Source of the DNA: Drosophila miranda | Taxonomy: Eukaryota > Arthropoda > Insecta > Diptera > Drosophilidae | DNA length: 64,000 nucleotides | Direction of reading: 5' to 3' | Assembly (NCBI RefSeq): GCF_003369915.1 | Contig: NC_046674.1 | Span: 13,578,001 to 13,642,000 of the forward strand | In this document: piece by piece, positions 38,601-48,889 of the stretch | How positions within the stretch are numbered: the first letter of the stretch is position 1 | Layout of the letters: the number at the start of each line of letters is the position of its first letter | The notes under the pieces: generated by a model | What the model was told of the DNA's origin: nothing | Database searches by the model: none | Seen by the model: only the letters and a program-made list of their open reading frames with translations | Translations under genes and position numbers: made by a program

Positions 38601-41600
38601 AACACTTGTTGAATCGAATGATATGGCTGTGCATTTCAGAGGTATGCGAACAAGTGTTAATGGTGGCCGCCAAGTTTCAGGGCCTCAATGAAATGATTAG
38701 CACCTTGTTGGAATAAATTGATTGGATTCAAATTCCGAACTAATATGATGCGAATGAAAAACAATAGCCTTTTATTGACTCAAAAGTTCACCGCTCTGGG
38801 ATCTCATTAAATCGAAAATTTCTGTGGAACTCCTTAATCGCTGCTCGTCTTTAATCGTCTTCGTACACACAAGGAAGTATGTAATTTAATTCCAGGAAGG
38901 AGAAATCCTTAAAAAACAGGAACTTCCGTGTGTTTCACCTGCTACCTACACTATCGCTGCATATCGCATTGCCAGTTAATTTGATTGACATTTATCCGCT
39001 CTCTTTTTTTTTGTCGTTTTTGCTCGGTATGTTCGTCCCATGAAAGGGGACCTGGATAGGGGGCGTGGGCCTCCGTGGGCGTCCCTGGGCGTCCGTATCA
39101 ATGGCCCGTTCCCGTGTGTCTTTAGCCGTGTCTGGGGCCCCGGTCTGCTGCCCGACTGGGTCTACACTCCACAGTCTCTACACTTGACACAGTGTTTGCA
39201 CTTTGCGCTGATTTAATCTTTTCGTTGCCGTTGGCTGAGTGTCTGGTAAGGGGAGATGGTCTCTGTTCTGTTCCTGGGTCTGGGTCTGGGTCTGCGACTG
39301 GGACTTGGTCTGGATCCCGATTGCGCTGCCTGGTGCCTTCTGCCCCCTGGTTTCCCCTGGTGCCACAGTTGGCGCGTGATAAAGAGCAAGAAACGCGATG
39401 GGACAACGAACAAAAAAAGTAAAAAAAAACTAAAAGGGAAGAAAGAAATCCGGCTGTTTGCCTTTGGTTTTTAGGTGTCGCCTCCTCATCGACGGCATCT
39501 TCATGGAGGAGGACTCCGATTCCGTTTGAAGAGTGCAAGCGAAGAGGGAATAAAGAAAAACGCTGGAATTATTGAACATCTGATGCAGTTATGATAATGT
39601 CAAGGCATTTCCACTCAAGTGGCAGTTTGGCTAGATGCCGATTATGACAGGCAAATGGAAGAGTTATTGGAAATTAATGCAAGCCACCCCGAAGACCACC
39701 CCCTCCTCGGACAGAGGACATCGATTTGGGTCAATAATGGTTCAATGAATAGAGCAACTTGCAGTCCTAAATACTTATAAAAGCTCCTCTTTTTGTGGGT
39801 TCATTTCGATTAAGTTTCAAACTATTTATGACATTGATGCATATTAAAACCATCGGCAAGGGTATTAGAGCCACAAAGCACCAAAATTTATGGATAATTT
39901 CCAGCTTTGTTATATCCACAGACCAAACCACCGCGCCACCATATTTATATATGTACATATATAGGAGTGTTATATGTATATATGTAGATGCTTTTTGCAG
40001 GAGCCCACAAACTTGTGTGGTCCAAACAATATTTATAATAATTTACAAAATTTATGTAAAAACTTTTTTGTTGTTGTGTGGCACACAGACGCAGTTAATT
40101 TGGCCAAGTTTTTGCGGCCTGTTTGGCGGTCAATTGTGTAATTTGTTTGCTCTATATATATGTACATACAATATATACGTATCGTACAAATGTAAATACA
40201 TATATACTTGAGGAAAAGTGGGTGCTTCGGATTTCATTTACATGTCCAGCCAGGCCTTTCTGCAGACCAGTAGCTACGGACTATACCATTTTGTAACGCG
40301 AAACGTACCCAAACTTGGCTCGTTTTAATGGAAACATGGGCTTACTATTATAGAAACGACAATGTTTAACAAATGCACAGCAAACGCTCGAATTTGGATC
40401 CGAAAATGATACAGATATGATACTTGTGTCGTTCAGTTTGTGGCAGGGAAAGTATCAGTCATAGTAGCTCTCGGTTGAGAGCCTTTTGCGATACTTATTT
40501 TGCGTTTCAAGGTTTCCTGGGGGGGGGGGGCATGTCTCCAGTAACAGTACTATACCTACAGATAGAAGTCGTCTCTTGGTTGGGGGAGGTACTTTTACCG
40601 TCTGCTTCTGCTATACAATATGGTCCATGGTGGATTAAATCTGATGTCCTCTGGGTATTACATAAAAATTATTGGATAAATAAAATTCTGGTAACGTTCT
40701 CTTCACTTAAACTGTAACCTCATGTAATCTGTAATTGTTGGTTAGTTAGCATACTTCTCTCAGGGCTCCATTGAAAAGTGATGTCTGGGCGAGGAGCACC
40801 ATTCCTGTCGTCCTGACAATAGCTGCACTTTGCTGTGGCTTTATTTTTTCTCTTCCTTCGTGTAGGCGTGGCAGTGGCCATAACGGGCCTAAGCTATAAT
40901 TTAAGCCCGCAACGTGTTATCAGACTTAATATGTAATACATTCGCTGGTGGTCAGTGGGGGAGGGGGGGGGAGCAAGGGTGTCGAGTGTTCCTCCGCAAA
41001 GTTGGTCAAAACAATGGAAGCCAAGCCCTCTCTCCCTATTGTTCCGCACTCGCTCTCTCCCTCTCTCTCTCTCTGTGTCTCGCTCACTCTATGTGTTTTT
41101 GGCCCTTTTGTTTTGGTTTATTGTTTTTGAAATGCACATAAAATGCGTTTTGCTTCTGTCCATTGTGTTCCAATGCAAGCGTTTGCGACTCATATATTAT
41201 TGATGGCTCTGGATAACAGTGGAATGGATGGAGCGTATTGTGGATGCCCCACACAGCACACACAGAGGGCTCTATTTTGTGGACCAGCAAGCATACAATG
41301 TGAGCCGCACACGATTTACGAATTTAAAATCTACTTTTTGCATACGAAATTGGATCGATAAAGTTGTTTGCCCAATTGATTGTTGCTATACCCGTGTTAC
41401 TAGTACAGCAGTAGTACTTACATCTATACATAGGTAAAATGGGTAGTATCTCATTACAAGTATCTCAATATCTGGTTTTAAGAACCAGAATTTCAGAGAC
41501 ACTAGAACCCAAGTCAAGAAAAAGCTTTGCAAGCCAGAATTTGAAATAAATTAAATATATTTAACAGATTTTGTTATGTGCCACATATATACATATGTAT

Positions 41601-41614
41601 TTATGCAAAGACAT
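32646..41614. other. Non-coding region, carrier to Cyp12c1
   Basis: About 9 kb with no convincing gene. It includes the dispersed repeat at 33496-33704, CTCTG and GA runs (33060-33100, 33610-33636, 35055-35080) and GT/TATACA-rich stretches near 39940-40200. Open frames at 35618-36204, 36273-36681, 38070-38716 and 39122-39538 have no domains, and some begin at non-ATG codons. Confidence 0.5.
33496..33704 (+). repeat. Dispersed repeat, copy 2 of 3
   Basis: Same block order as 2476-2657: AGCGGGAAC.TTGTGAG at the left, GCACACTGCACGAGGAAGAG in the middle, a long GAGA run, TTGTTCC and AAAGATCCGATCTAATCCA at the right. The GAGA run is longer than in copy 1. Confidence 0.7.
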
Positions 41615-41988
41615 TACACTGAGAGAAAAATGGCACAGTAAAAAGAAGCACACCCATACATATATAAATTAAGTATTCGATTTTTCAGTACAAACAGAAT
41701 TTTTATTTTATTTAAATATAAATGTTGTAAAAAGTTTTTTTGTAAGAAATCTATTTAATTTCAATATGTACATACATATGTACATATATTAAATATGCAT
41801 AATTAATTGAAATATGTATATTTTCAATATGAAACATACATTTATATATTTTGTATGAAATATATTAAGCTCAAATTGTATCATATTAATGTCAAAATGT
41901 AAGTGAAAACACTTCCATTCCAAAATGGTATAAATATTTAAATCTAAGTGAAAATATTCGGCGCTCAGGGCCTTCTTCTCTGAGTGTA
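41615..41988. repeat. Short TIR (MITE-like) element
   Basis: A 374-bp AT-rich non-coding stretch bounded by TACACTGAGAGAA (41615-41627) and its near-perfect inverse TTCTCTGAGTGTA (41976-41988), 12 of 13 matching. The interior holds ACATATGTA palindromes and no open frame. The end sequence recurs at 23765. The structure suggests a non-autonomous DNA element; the superfamily is not determined. Confidence 0.55.
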
Positions 41989-42358
41989 TTTAGGTTATTT
42001 AACAAAATTTATCAAGGCCGTCTGATTATTAAAGCCGGAATATCAAAATACATTTGCCACATGTTTTGTGGCACTTCTCCTATTTTGTGGCAACTTAAAT
42101 TAAATTCCCACTAAATATGGTATAGTGTAGGTATTTGTTTGTTGATTACCGTTTACTCGTACCCGTACTATGGCAAAGATCGAAGCTTTCGAGAAAAGTT
42201 CCCACTTGAGAGATAACAATTTTAAAGCTTTACCATGGAATAGGGTTTTGGTTCTATTGCGAAATAAGCTGAAAGCTTTCCACGAAAGCTCGCCAACTTG
42301 TTTATTTACTTGGCTTGGCTGCTATCAGTTCTACTCATTTCAAAAAGAGATTGCGGCC

Positions 42359-44017
42359 ATGATACGTCGTGCAGTGGTGCATCAGGGCATCAGGGCCATG
42401 TCCAGCCTGGCTGGGGTCCAGGTTATCTCCAAGAAGAACCTGGATCCGGCAGCTTCCAGCTCCTCGTACATGGAGCAGCTGGAGGGGGAGTGGAATACAG
42501 CGAAACCCTTCGAAGAGATCCCCGGTCCGACACGCTGGCAATTGTGGCGAGGCTTCCAGAAGGGCGGGGAGTTCCATCACCTGGATATGGCCGAGCTAAT
42601 GGACCTTTATCGGTCGAGATTCGGGGACATGGTTAGGGTGCCGGGCCTGTTCGGCATGCCCACCACTGTGTTCACCTTTAAGGTGGAGAACTTCGAGCGG
42701 ATCTACCGCACCGAGGGACAGTGGCCAGTGAGAGGGGGAGCCGACCCAGTGCTGCACTATCGAGCAAATCGAAAGGATGGATTCTTCAAGGACTGCGTTG
42801 GACTGTCCAGCAAGTAGGTAGGCCATTATGTTCGCCAGAGTTCCCAGTTGCTGATCTTCATTTCCAGTGGTCCGGAGTGGGGCCGTCTGCGCAGCGCGGC
42901 GAACCCTGTGCTGATGCAGCATCGGAATGCTAACCTCTACTTGGAGCCGATGCAGCGCGTCAACAACCAGTTCATAGATCGCATCAGGGCCACGCGGGAC
43001 AAGGAGTCACTGGAGATGCCTGGAGACTTCCTCGATACCATAAACACACTGACCTTTGAGTCTGTGGCTGTGGTGGCGTTGGACCGGGAGCTCGGCCTAT
43101 TGCGGGACTCCGATCAAAAGCCAGAGGCCAAAGAGCTATTCAGGAACATCAAGATCTTTCTGCAATCGTTCTTCGATCTGGGCATCAAGCCGTCGGTGTA
43201 CAAGTACATCAGCACGCCCACGTACCGAAGATTCAGTCAGGCGTCGGATGCGATCTTTGACACCTGCTCGATGTACGTGAACGAGGCTGTGGCACGGATA
43301 GATGGCCAGTCGGCCGCAAAGCGGGAGGGCCGAAGGAGTATCTTGGAGCAGCTGCTGCAAATCAATCGGAAGTTCGCTGTAGTCATGGCCATGGACTTGC
43401 TCTTTGGCGCAGTGGATACCACCACCTCGGCCCTAGCTGGAGTCCTTCTGAGCCTGGCGAAGAATCCCAAGCAGCAGCAAATGCTGCGCGAGGAGATAGT
43501 GTCCATGCTGCCCCAGCCGGACCGCCAGTTCACGCTGGCCGAGATGAAATCGCTTCCATACCTGCGTGCCTGCATTAAGGAATCGATGCGCATGTTCCCC
43601 GTCACCTTCGGCAATATCCGATCTGCGGGAACAAATGTCGTGCTGGATGGCTATCGCATACCCCAGGGCACGAATCTCCTGATGCTCTCCAGTAATATGC
43701 TGCGCGACGAACGCTTCTATCCCCGACCCAACGAATTTCTGCCAGAGCGGTGGGCACGCCCCCAGGACGACGACAGCGCCGAGTCGCCTCTCCGAAATAA
43801 TTTGAATCCATTCGTCTACCTACCGTTTGGCTTTGGGCCCCGCATGTGTGTTGGCAAGCGCATAGTGGACCTCGAAATGGAGCTGACCGTGGCCAATCTG
43901 GTCCGGAACTTCCACATAGAGTTCAACTACCCCATTGAGAATGCCTTCAAGCGCTCGTTCCTAAACATGCCAAACATCCCACTGAGATTTAAATTCACCG
44001 ATGTTAAATATTCATAA
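42359..44017 (+). CDS. Cyp12c1: Mitochondrial cytochrome P450, CYP12 family
   Basis: Exons 42359-42813 and 42868-44017 (54-bp intron, phase 2) give 534 residues, the usual CYP12 length. The N-terminus MIRRAVVHQGIRAMSS is basic and amphipathic, as in a mitochondrial presequence, and no membrane anchor follows, which fits the mitochondrial P450 clan fed by adrenodoxin-type ferredoxin. P450 landmarks are complete: GAVDTTTSA of the I helix at about 312-320, ESMR (ExxR) at 390-393, PERW at 464-467, and the haem loop FGFGPRMCVG with Cys489. CYP12 enzymes act in detoxification or steroid-like metabolism; the substrate here is unknown. An in-frame ATG at 42170 is upstream of a TCAGTT initiator near 42325 and lacks a presequence, so I prefer 42359. 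AATAAA at 44226. The symbol rests on the family and on adjacency to Chmp1. Confidence 0.88.
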
Positions 44018-44579
44018 ATAACACTAATGAGCAATGCATTTTCAAAAATGGCTGCCATATTCGAATACTTTATTTCTAGTTCCTTACCGTTTCCCATCAA
44101 AGTGTAAATTTTTTTAAAAATGTGGCTACCGAAGGTCTTAGGGTCTGAGCATAGGAACTGGTTTTCTCTTACGCTGTATAACGTTTTATTTGTTTGACCT
44201 GTAAAACCTTTTTTTGAAAAGATCCAATAAAAGCAAGTATTTCAAATAAGCCAGTCAGGTGGTAAATTGATTCATTAATCGAACAAAATTATGTGGGCGT
44301 AGCTGAGGATTCTATTTAGCTAGTAATATTCGACGGAATATCAAAAACGAGGAATATGTATAAACTCGTCAGTATATTTAGGGTATATTTTTAAAGTGAG
44401 ACGGTATATTTTGGTATATTGCTGAGGGTGAGACCGTATATCTTATCGAAAGGTGCGCTGTCACACTGAAATAAAGTGATTCATAATAAACTCACAAAAT
44501 TCCTTATTTTCAGTTGAGAACCAACTGAAAACCTTTTTACCTCATTTGAAATAGTAAATTCATCAAGCTGGGTAACGAC
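44018..44579. promoter_or_regulatory. Cyp12c1 3' end and Chmp1 promoter region
   Basis: After the Cyp12c1 polyadenylation signal, 44330-44470 carries repeated GGTATATTT/CGGTATAT units that end in GCTGTCACACTG (44457-44468), a near match to Drosophila core promoter Motif 1 (GGTCACACT, bound by M1BP). This block is known in front of many fly housekeeping genes. Transcription of Chmp1 probably begins just downstream. Confidence 0.65.
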
Positions 44580-45276
44580 ATGTCCACCTCATCAATGGAA
44601 AGTAAGTTGTTCAGTTCGATGACGCCATACACCAGCAGACACCCAGACAAAGAATCTTTCTCACCCACACCCTCCCCCAACAGAACACCTCTTTAATCTA
44701 AAATTTGCGGTGAAGGAGCTGGAGCGCAACTCCAAGAAATGCGATAAGGAGGAGAAGAAGGAGAAGGCCAAAGCCAAGAAGGCCATCCAAAATGGCAATA
44801 TGGATGTGGCCCGCATTCATGCAGAGAACGCCATACGCCAGAAGAACCAGGCCGTCAACTACTTGCGCATGAGTGCTCGCGTCGATGCCGTAGCCAGTCG
44901 GGTGCAGTCCGCCCTGACTACACGGAAAGTCACTGGCTCCATGGCTGGCGTGGTCAAAGCCATGGATGCGGCCATGAAAGGGATGAATTTGGAGAAAATC
45001 TCATCGCTAATGGAAAAGTTTGAGTCACAATTCGAGGACTTGGACGTGCAGAGCTCAGTGATGGAGGGCACCATGTCTGATACGGTGACCACTTCGGTGC
45101 CCCAGGGCGATGTCGACAATCTGTTGCAGCAAGTGGCCGACGAGGCAGGCCTCGAACTGAACATGGAGCTGCCCAGCGGCGTGCAGAGCCAGACAATTGG
45201 CGCCTCTACCACCCAGGTCTCGCAGGAGCAGGATGAACTCACGCAGCGTCTGGCACGCCTAAGGCAGGCTGAATAA
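44580..45276 (+). CDS. Chmp1: ESCRT-III subunit CHMP1
   Basis: Exon 44580-44601 (MSTSSME plus one base) and exon 44684-45276 with an 82-bp intron give 204 residues, as in other CHMP1 proteins. The basic N-terminal half (KCDKEEKKEKAKAKKAIQ) is the membrane- and polymer-forming helical core; the C-terminal half is acidic. The end, DELTQRLARLRQ, is an MIM1 motif (D/ExxLxxRLxxLR) that binds MIT domains of Vps4, spastin and LIP5. The protein acts at endosomes in multivesicular body sorting, and in membrane scission at cytokinesis and the nuclear envelope. The gene is convergent with the TFPT-like gene, with 152 bp between stop codons. Confidence 0.96.
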
Positions 45277-45428
45277 AACGAGGGAGACGCACTATAAGGA
45301 ACTCCCTGCCAGCATTCGATGCCGTTGAATTTTTGTTTTAGCATTTAAGTACCGAAATATATGAATAAGAATTATGTATTAGCTTTGACTCTTAAATATA
45401 CATATAAAAGTGCAAGAATCAATTAATG

Positions 45429-45887
45429 TCAGCCTATTTCAGGATGTGGCTGCTGCTGCTTTGTGGAATTGAGATTGGGTTGCGGCGTTTTTGGACTTGC
45501 ACGCTGCTTCCGGGGCTTCCGTGCAGGAGTTGCTGGTACTGTTCCTCCATCTGGGGCTTGTTTGTTCTTCGGCTTCGGCCCTCGTCGCTTTTGCTCTGTT
45601 TTCCCCTTGGGATGTGGCGCCACCATGGGCACTAAGCGCCAGTTATCGCCATGTTTGTCCAGCCGACGCTTTAACATCTCCACATCGAAATTCCGCCGTC
45701 GCAATGTCTTTTTTATGGCATTAACTCTGAAATTAACTCAACAATTGATTCACCTCGAAAGTACCTTGCGATATTTTGATGCCTACCTCATAACACAGCG
45801 CTCATTGTCCGCCTGTATCTTCTGGCATTTATCAAAGAGCCTTTCCACTAACTGCTGGTATACGAGCGACTTTTTGTTAAGCAACAT
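45429..45887 (-). CDS. TFPT/INO80F-like basic coiled-coil protein
   Basis: Exons 45887-45787 and 45726-45429 (60-bp intron) give 132 residues. Residues 1-65 form a charged helix: VERLFDKCQKIQADNER, then AIKKTLRRR and MLKRRLDKHGDNWRLV. The spacing of LxxKCxxIxxxNER, the RRR block and RLDxxGDxWR fits the conserved region of human TCF3 fusion partner (TFPT, INO80 subunit F). The remainder is lysine- and proline-rich with PKGK, RRGPKPK and ARKPRKQR, suggesting a nuclear, nucleic-acid-associated tail. If correct it would be a metazoan-specific INO80 chromatin-remodelling subunit. It is divergent from Sgf11 across 444 bp and convergent with Chmp1. Assignment is by pattern only. Confidence 0.72.
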
Positions 45888-45992
45888 TTTTTAATTTGTT
45901 TGCGGTCCGAAGGTGCTAGGACCATCATCACTGAAGAAATAATTTTGTACGATAAATTAATAAGTTTTCTACAAAATGGGAACAACACAGGG

Positions 45993-46281
45993 ATGAACGT
46001 AACGATATTTCAATCGACATGGACCGATACATATCATCCATATCGGATAAAGTGCAAGGTGTGTAATCTAGACAGGGAGGTAAGTACAATTCGTCAATTA
46101 ATAAATAGTTCTAGCGAAATCTTTTTAGAAAATAAATTCAGCATTTAACGTAGTAATAAATAACAAAAACTGCTTAAATGAATCAGGTTTAGAGCGACTG
46201 AAACCACCAGAACGAAAGCGCGACTGTCTGGCAACGCATTGGCATTGTAGATACGAAAAGAAAACAAATCGAATTTTTTAA
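45993..46281 (+). CDS. Possible small spliced gene or Sgf11 leader ORF
   Basis: A frame open from 45900 has an ATG at 45993 and a strong donor (GAG|GTAAGT) at 46079. Joining over a 49-bp intron (46080-46128, ending CTTTTTAG) to 46129-46281 keeps the frame open to a stop 50 bp before the Sgf11 ATG, giving 79 residues with one CxxC (KCKVCN) and a basic tail. The intron is slightly short for a fly. It may be a real small protein, an upstream ORF of Sgf11 or chance. No family recognised. Confidence 0.25.
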
Positions 46282-46331
46282 ATTACACTGTGCTGCCAGA
46301 GGAATCTTCCACTAAACAATAAACGTAAGGC

Positions 46332-46949
46332 ATGTCTGCGAATGCAACTGCCTTGAACATGCCAACGTCTGCAGCACCGGTGCCGGCGGCCGCTGCTCAA
46401 AGCCCCACTACACGCAAAGCGATTGCAAACAACTTTCGCGAACTGACCAAAGACCCAAAAAAACTGGACGAAGCCGCCAATCAGCTGTATGAGTCGCTCC
46501 TGGAAGACGCTGTGACCGGCATTTTCATCGAGGTTCATCATTTGCGGAAAATCGGCAATCTGTCGGCCCTGGACGGAGTGGCCGAGGAGTCGGCGCACCG
46601 CATTTGCGATGTTCCAAATTTGGATATATTTGGTGTCTCCACGGCCAAGAAGGCCATTGATTGCACCTGCCCAAACTGTGATCGACTGGTGGCGGCAGCA
46701 CGTTTCGCCCCACATCTCGAGAAGTGCATGGGCATGGGCCGCATTTCGTCCCGCATTGCATCCCGCCGTCTGGCGACCAAGGAGGGCACCAGTGCCAGCT
46801 CGAATTCCTCCTATGTGCATTCCGGAGCCAATGCAGGCGGCACCGACGACGAGGACGATGTCGACTGGTCATCTGATAAACGCAAAAAGAAATCCACACA
46901 AAACTCGCGTAACAATGGCTCCAAAAAGAACAATGGCAAAACTTTTTAA
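46332..46949 (+). CDS. Sgf11: SAGA-associated factor 11
   Basis: A single exon encodes 205 residues. After a low-complexity alanine-rich start, residues 45-75 form the helix ([20 protein letters not shown]) that in yeast Sgf11 packs on Sus1/e(y)2. The SGF11-type zinc finger is CPNC at 113-116 with H128 and C132. The C-terminal tail is serine-rich, acidic, then lysine-rich. Together with non-stop (Ubp8/USP22), e(y)2 and Ataxin-7 it forms the H2B deubiquitinase module of SAGA in the nucleus, and in flies it also binds mRNA-export machinery. The stop lies only 70 bp from that of the converging GNBP gene, so the 3' ends probably overlap. Confidence 0.96.
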   Translation: MSANATALNMPTSAAPVPAAAAQSPTTRKAIANNFRELTKDPKKLDEAANQLYESLLEDAVTGIFIEVHHLRKIGNLSALDGVAEESAHRICDVPNLDIFGVSTAKKAIDCTCPNCDRLVAAARFAPHLEKCMGMGRISSRIASRRLATKEGTSASSNSSYVHSGANAGGTDDEDDVDWSSDKRKKKSTQNSRNNGSKKNNGKTF

Positions 46950-47019
46950 ACAGCTCCCGGCCAAGTGGTGCAATAATTGAGAAATGTATTAAATTTCCAT
47001 GCATTGTACAAACAAACAA

Positions 47020-48592
47020 TTAGTTTCCATATTTGTCTATTGCGTAAACGCGAACATGGTCAATCACCAGCGTAGGCTGCGGCCAATTCTCTTTTGTAAA
47101 GATCTCTTTAATCAGCTTGCCAGCTTGTGGAAAGGTATTTGAAAATTTGTCTTTTTTATGTTCCTTCATCAGAACCTCATCGTCGAAGTTCATAGCACCG
47201 CCAGCAGTAAGGCCCAGTACCAGATAACACTGTTTGTTGAACGGAACGGAACAGAAAGGTAAAGGTTTGTCAAGATTTACAAGAAGATAAAATATCAAAA
47301 ATAAAGATCCACCCTCTCATCACCTCACCTCATCATTATTGAACTTTGAGAGGATTGCCGAATTGGTTATTGACCCAAAGAACTCGCCATCTACCTTGAA
47401 AGCGATTTGATCACTCGTCCAAATTATGGTATAGTCATGAAAATCTTCGGAATAATGGCTGACATTCGTTTTAATAACCCAATAGTCCGTATGCTGTCTA
47501 TCTGATTCGGTGTTCCAGATGAGAGCACTTCCGAACAGCGATCTACCATCAAAAGTATTATGATGTTTATCTTGGAGCAAATTGTTACCCCTAGCGTAGA
47601 GCCGTATTTGATCGGCGAAATTATCAGCAAAGTGATTCTTCTTCGACTGCAAAGCCAGATCTGCAAGGAAAAAGTGAGCGATGCGATCTGTGCTCCATGT
47701 CTCATCTGTCTCGTCTGATCCACTTACATGGAAATAGCCAATTGCCTTTGGGCATTCGGGCCCTTATCTCCACTCTTCCGAATTTGAAGGAGAACTGGTT
47801 CGAGTGTATCTTAGCAGACCACGCAGGGGGAAGGTTGTGCCAAGCAAAGACTTCGATTGGGCCACACTCCTCCGTGCGCTTATCGCTTAAGCTTGTACAG
47901 CTTTTCAGTTTAAAGTATGTGTTACGACGGTATTTGGCTATGGCTATCTTAATGTGCAGCTTGTTGTCGGATACATACGAATTTTTTGGATCGGACACAA
48001 AGGCCACATATTCCTGATTCTGTCCACCAGTATAACGCATTTTAACCTCATGTTTCCAATTATTTTTGATGCTTTGACCATTATCAAAGTTGTCCTCGAA
48101 GAGTAGTTCCCCGCTCGTAAACTCTCTCGTGTTCCCAGATTCTGTCACCGACTCTTCTCTGATTTCTTCCACTGGCTTACATTTCGAGAGCAGAGTCTCG
48201 ACATCAATTTTTTTGTTGGATGACCCAGGGACATCCGAGTGGACCGTTCCATCCTTATCGACAGTGTATACAGAACTCATGCTGCTGATCACGTTGTTTG
48301 TCCTTTCCACCAGAGTCTGAACCCTCAGCCAGGCATTCTTGGCAATATTCTTGGGGAGCGACATCTTTGCTTGCCAGGGGCTCTGCGACCTGTACGAGTA
48401 GCTGTTGTTCACACATTCATCTGTCTGTACCTCAACTTGAAAAAGTAAAGACTGGACGCCTTCAAGCTGCCCTGGTAGCGATATGTACAGCTCATTATTA
48501 TTTATTTTCACCACTGCGTCCGGCAAATCGAGTGCACTCAAGGAACCCAGCAGCAGGTTGGTCAGCCAGAAGATCACACACCTACTCTTCAT
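47020..48592 (-). CDS. Beta-glucan recognition protein (GNBP paralogue A)
   Basis: Exons 48592-47728, 47660-47329 and 47229-47020 (introns 67 and 99 bp) give 468 residues. The order is a signal peptide (MKSRCVIFWLTNLLLGSLSA), an N-terminal CBM39-type glucan-binding domain (residues about 19-115, containing SLPG and WQAKMSLP), a linker, and a GH16 beta-jelly-roll domain from GELLFEDNFD to the C-terminal VIDHVRVYA. The GH16 catalytic motif E-x-D-x-x-E is replaced (ADQIRLYARGN), so it should bind glucan without cutting it, as known for insect GNBP/betaGRP proteins that trigger Toll or prophenoloxidase. Unlike its neighbours it lacks the intron after the first SIPG-type motif. A TCAGTTTC initiator lies just upstream. 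I know no orthologue at this place in D. melanogaster. Confidence 0.9.
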
Positions 48593-48889
48593 AATGGACA
48601 AAGAGAAACTGAGGCTTTGCACGACTTGTGATTGCACAGCGATCCAATCGTATCATTGCGCGAAGCGATAACCTCTAGGTTTCAATACGCATATGTGCAT
48701 ACCCCTGATGGCCAGTAAACAAACCTACTCGTACATACAGTATGGAAGAAAGAAGTTTTTACTATGCGTTGAAAAAACGAACATGAAAAGCGAACATGAC
48801 TCAACTAGCCCTGGATCCAAAAAAGGGGGGATTTTCCCATATATTGATAAGCTTAGACTTCTAGTCTATGACGTAAAAACTTGATAGTT
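48593..48889. other. Promoter region of GNBP paralogue A
   Basis: About 300 bp between paralogues A and B. Minus-strand sequence holds a TTATCGC GATA-type site near 48665-48675 and a TCAGTTTC initiator near 48605-48615. No gene seen. Confidence 0.4.

Noticed and set aside
38070-38716. Two adjacent frames with Leu/Phe/Cys-rich protein
   Set aside because: The first begins at a non-ATG codon, there is no domain and the sequence composition matches surrounding non-coding DNA.
42170-42358. In-frame N-terminal extension of Cyp12c1
   Set aside because: It lacks a mitochondrial presequence and lies mostly upstream of a TCAGTT initiator, while the ATG at 42359 begins a typical presequence.
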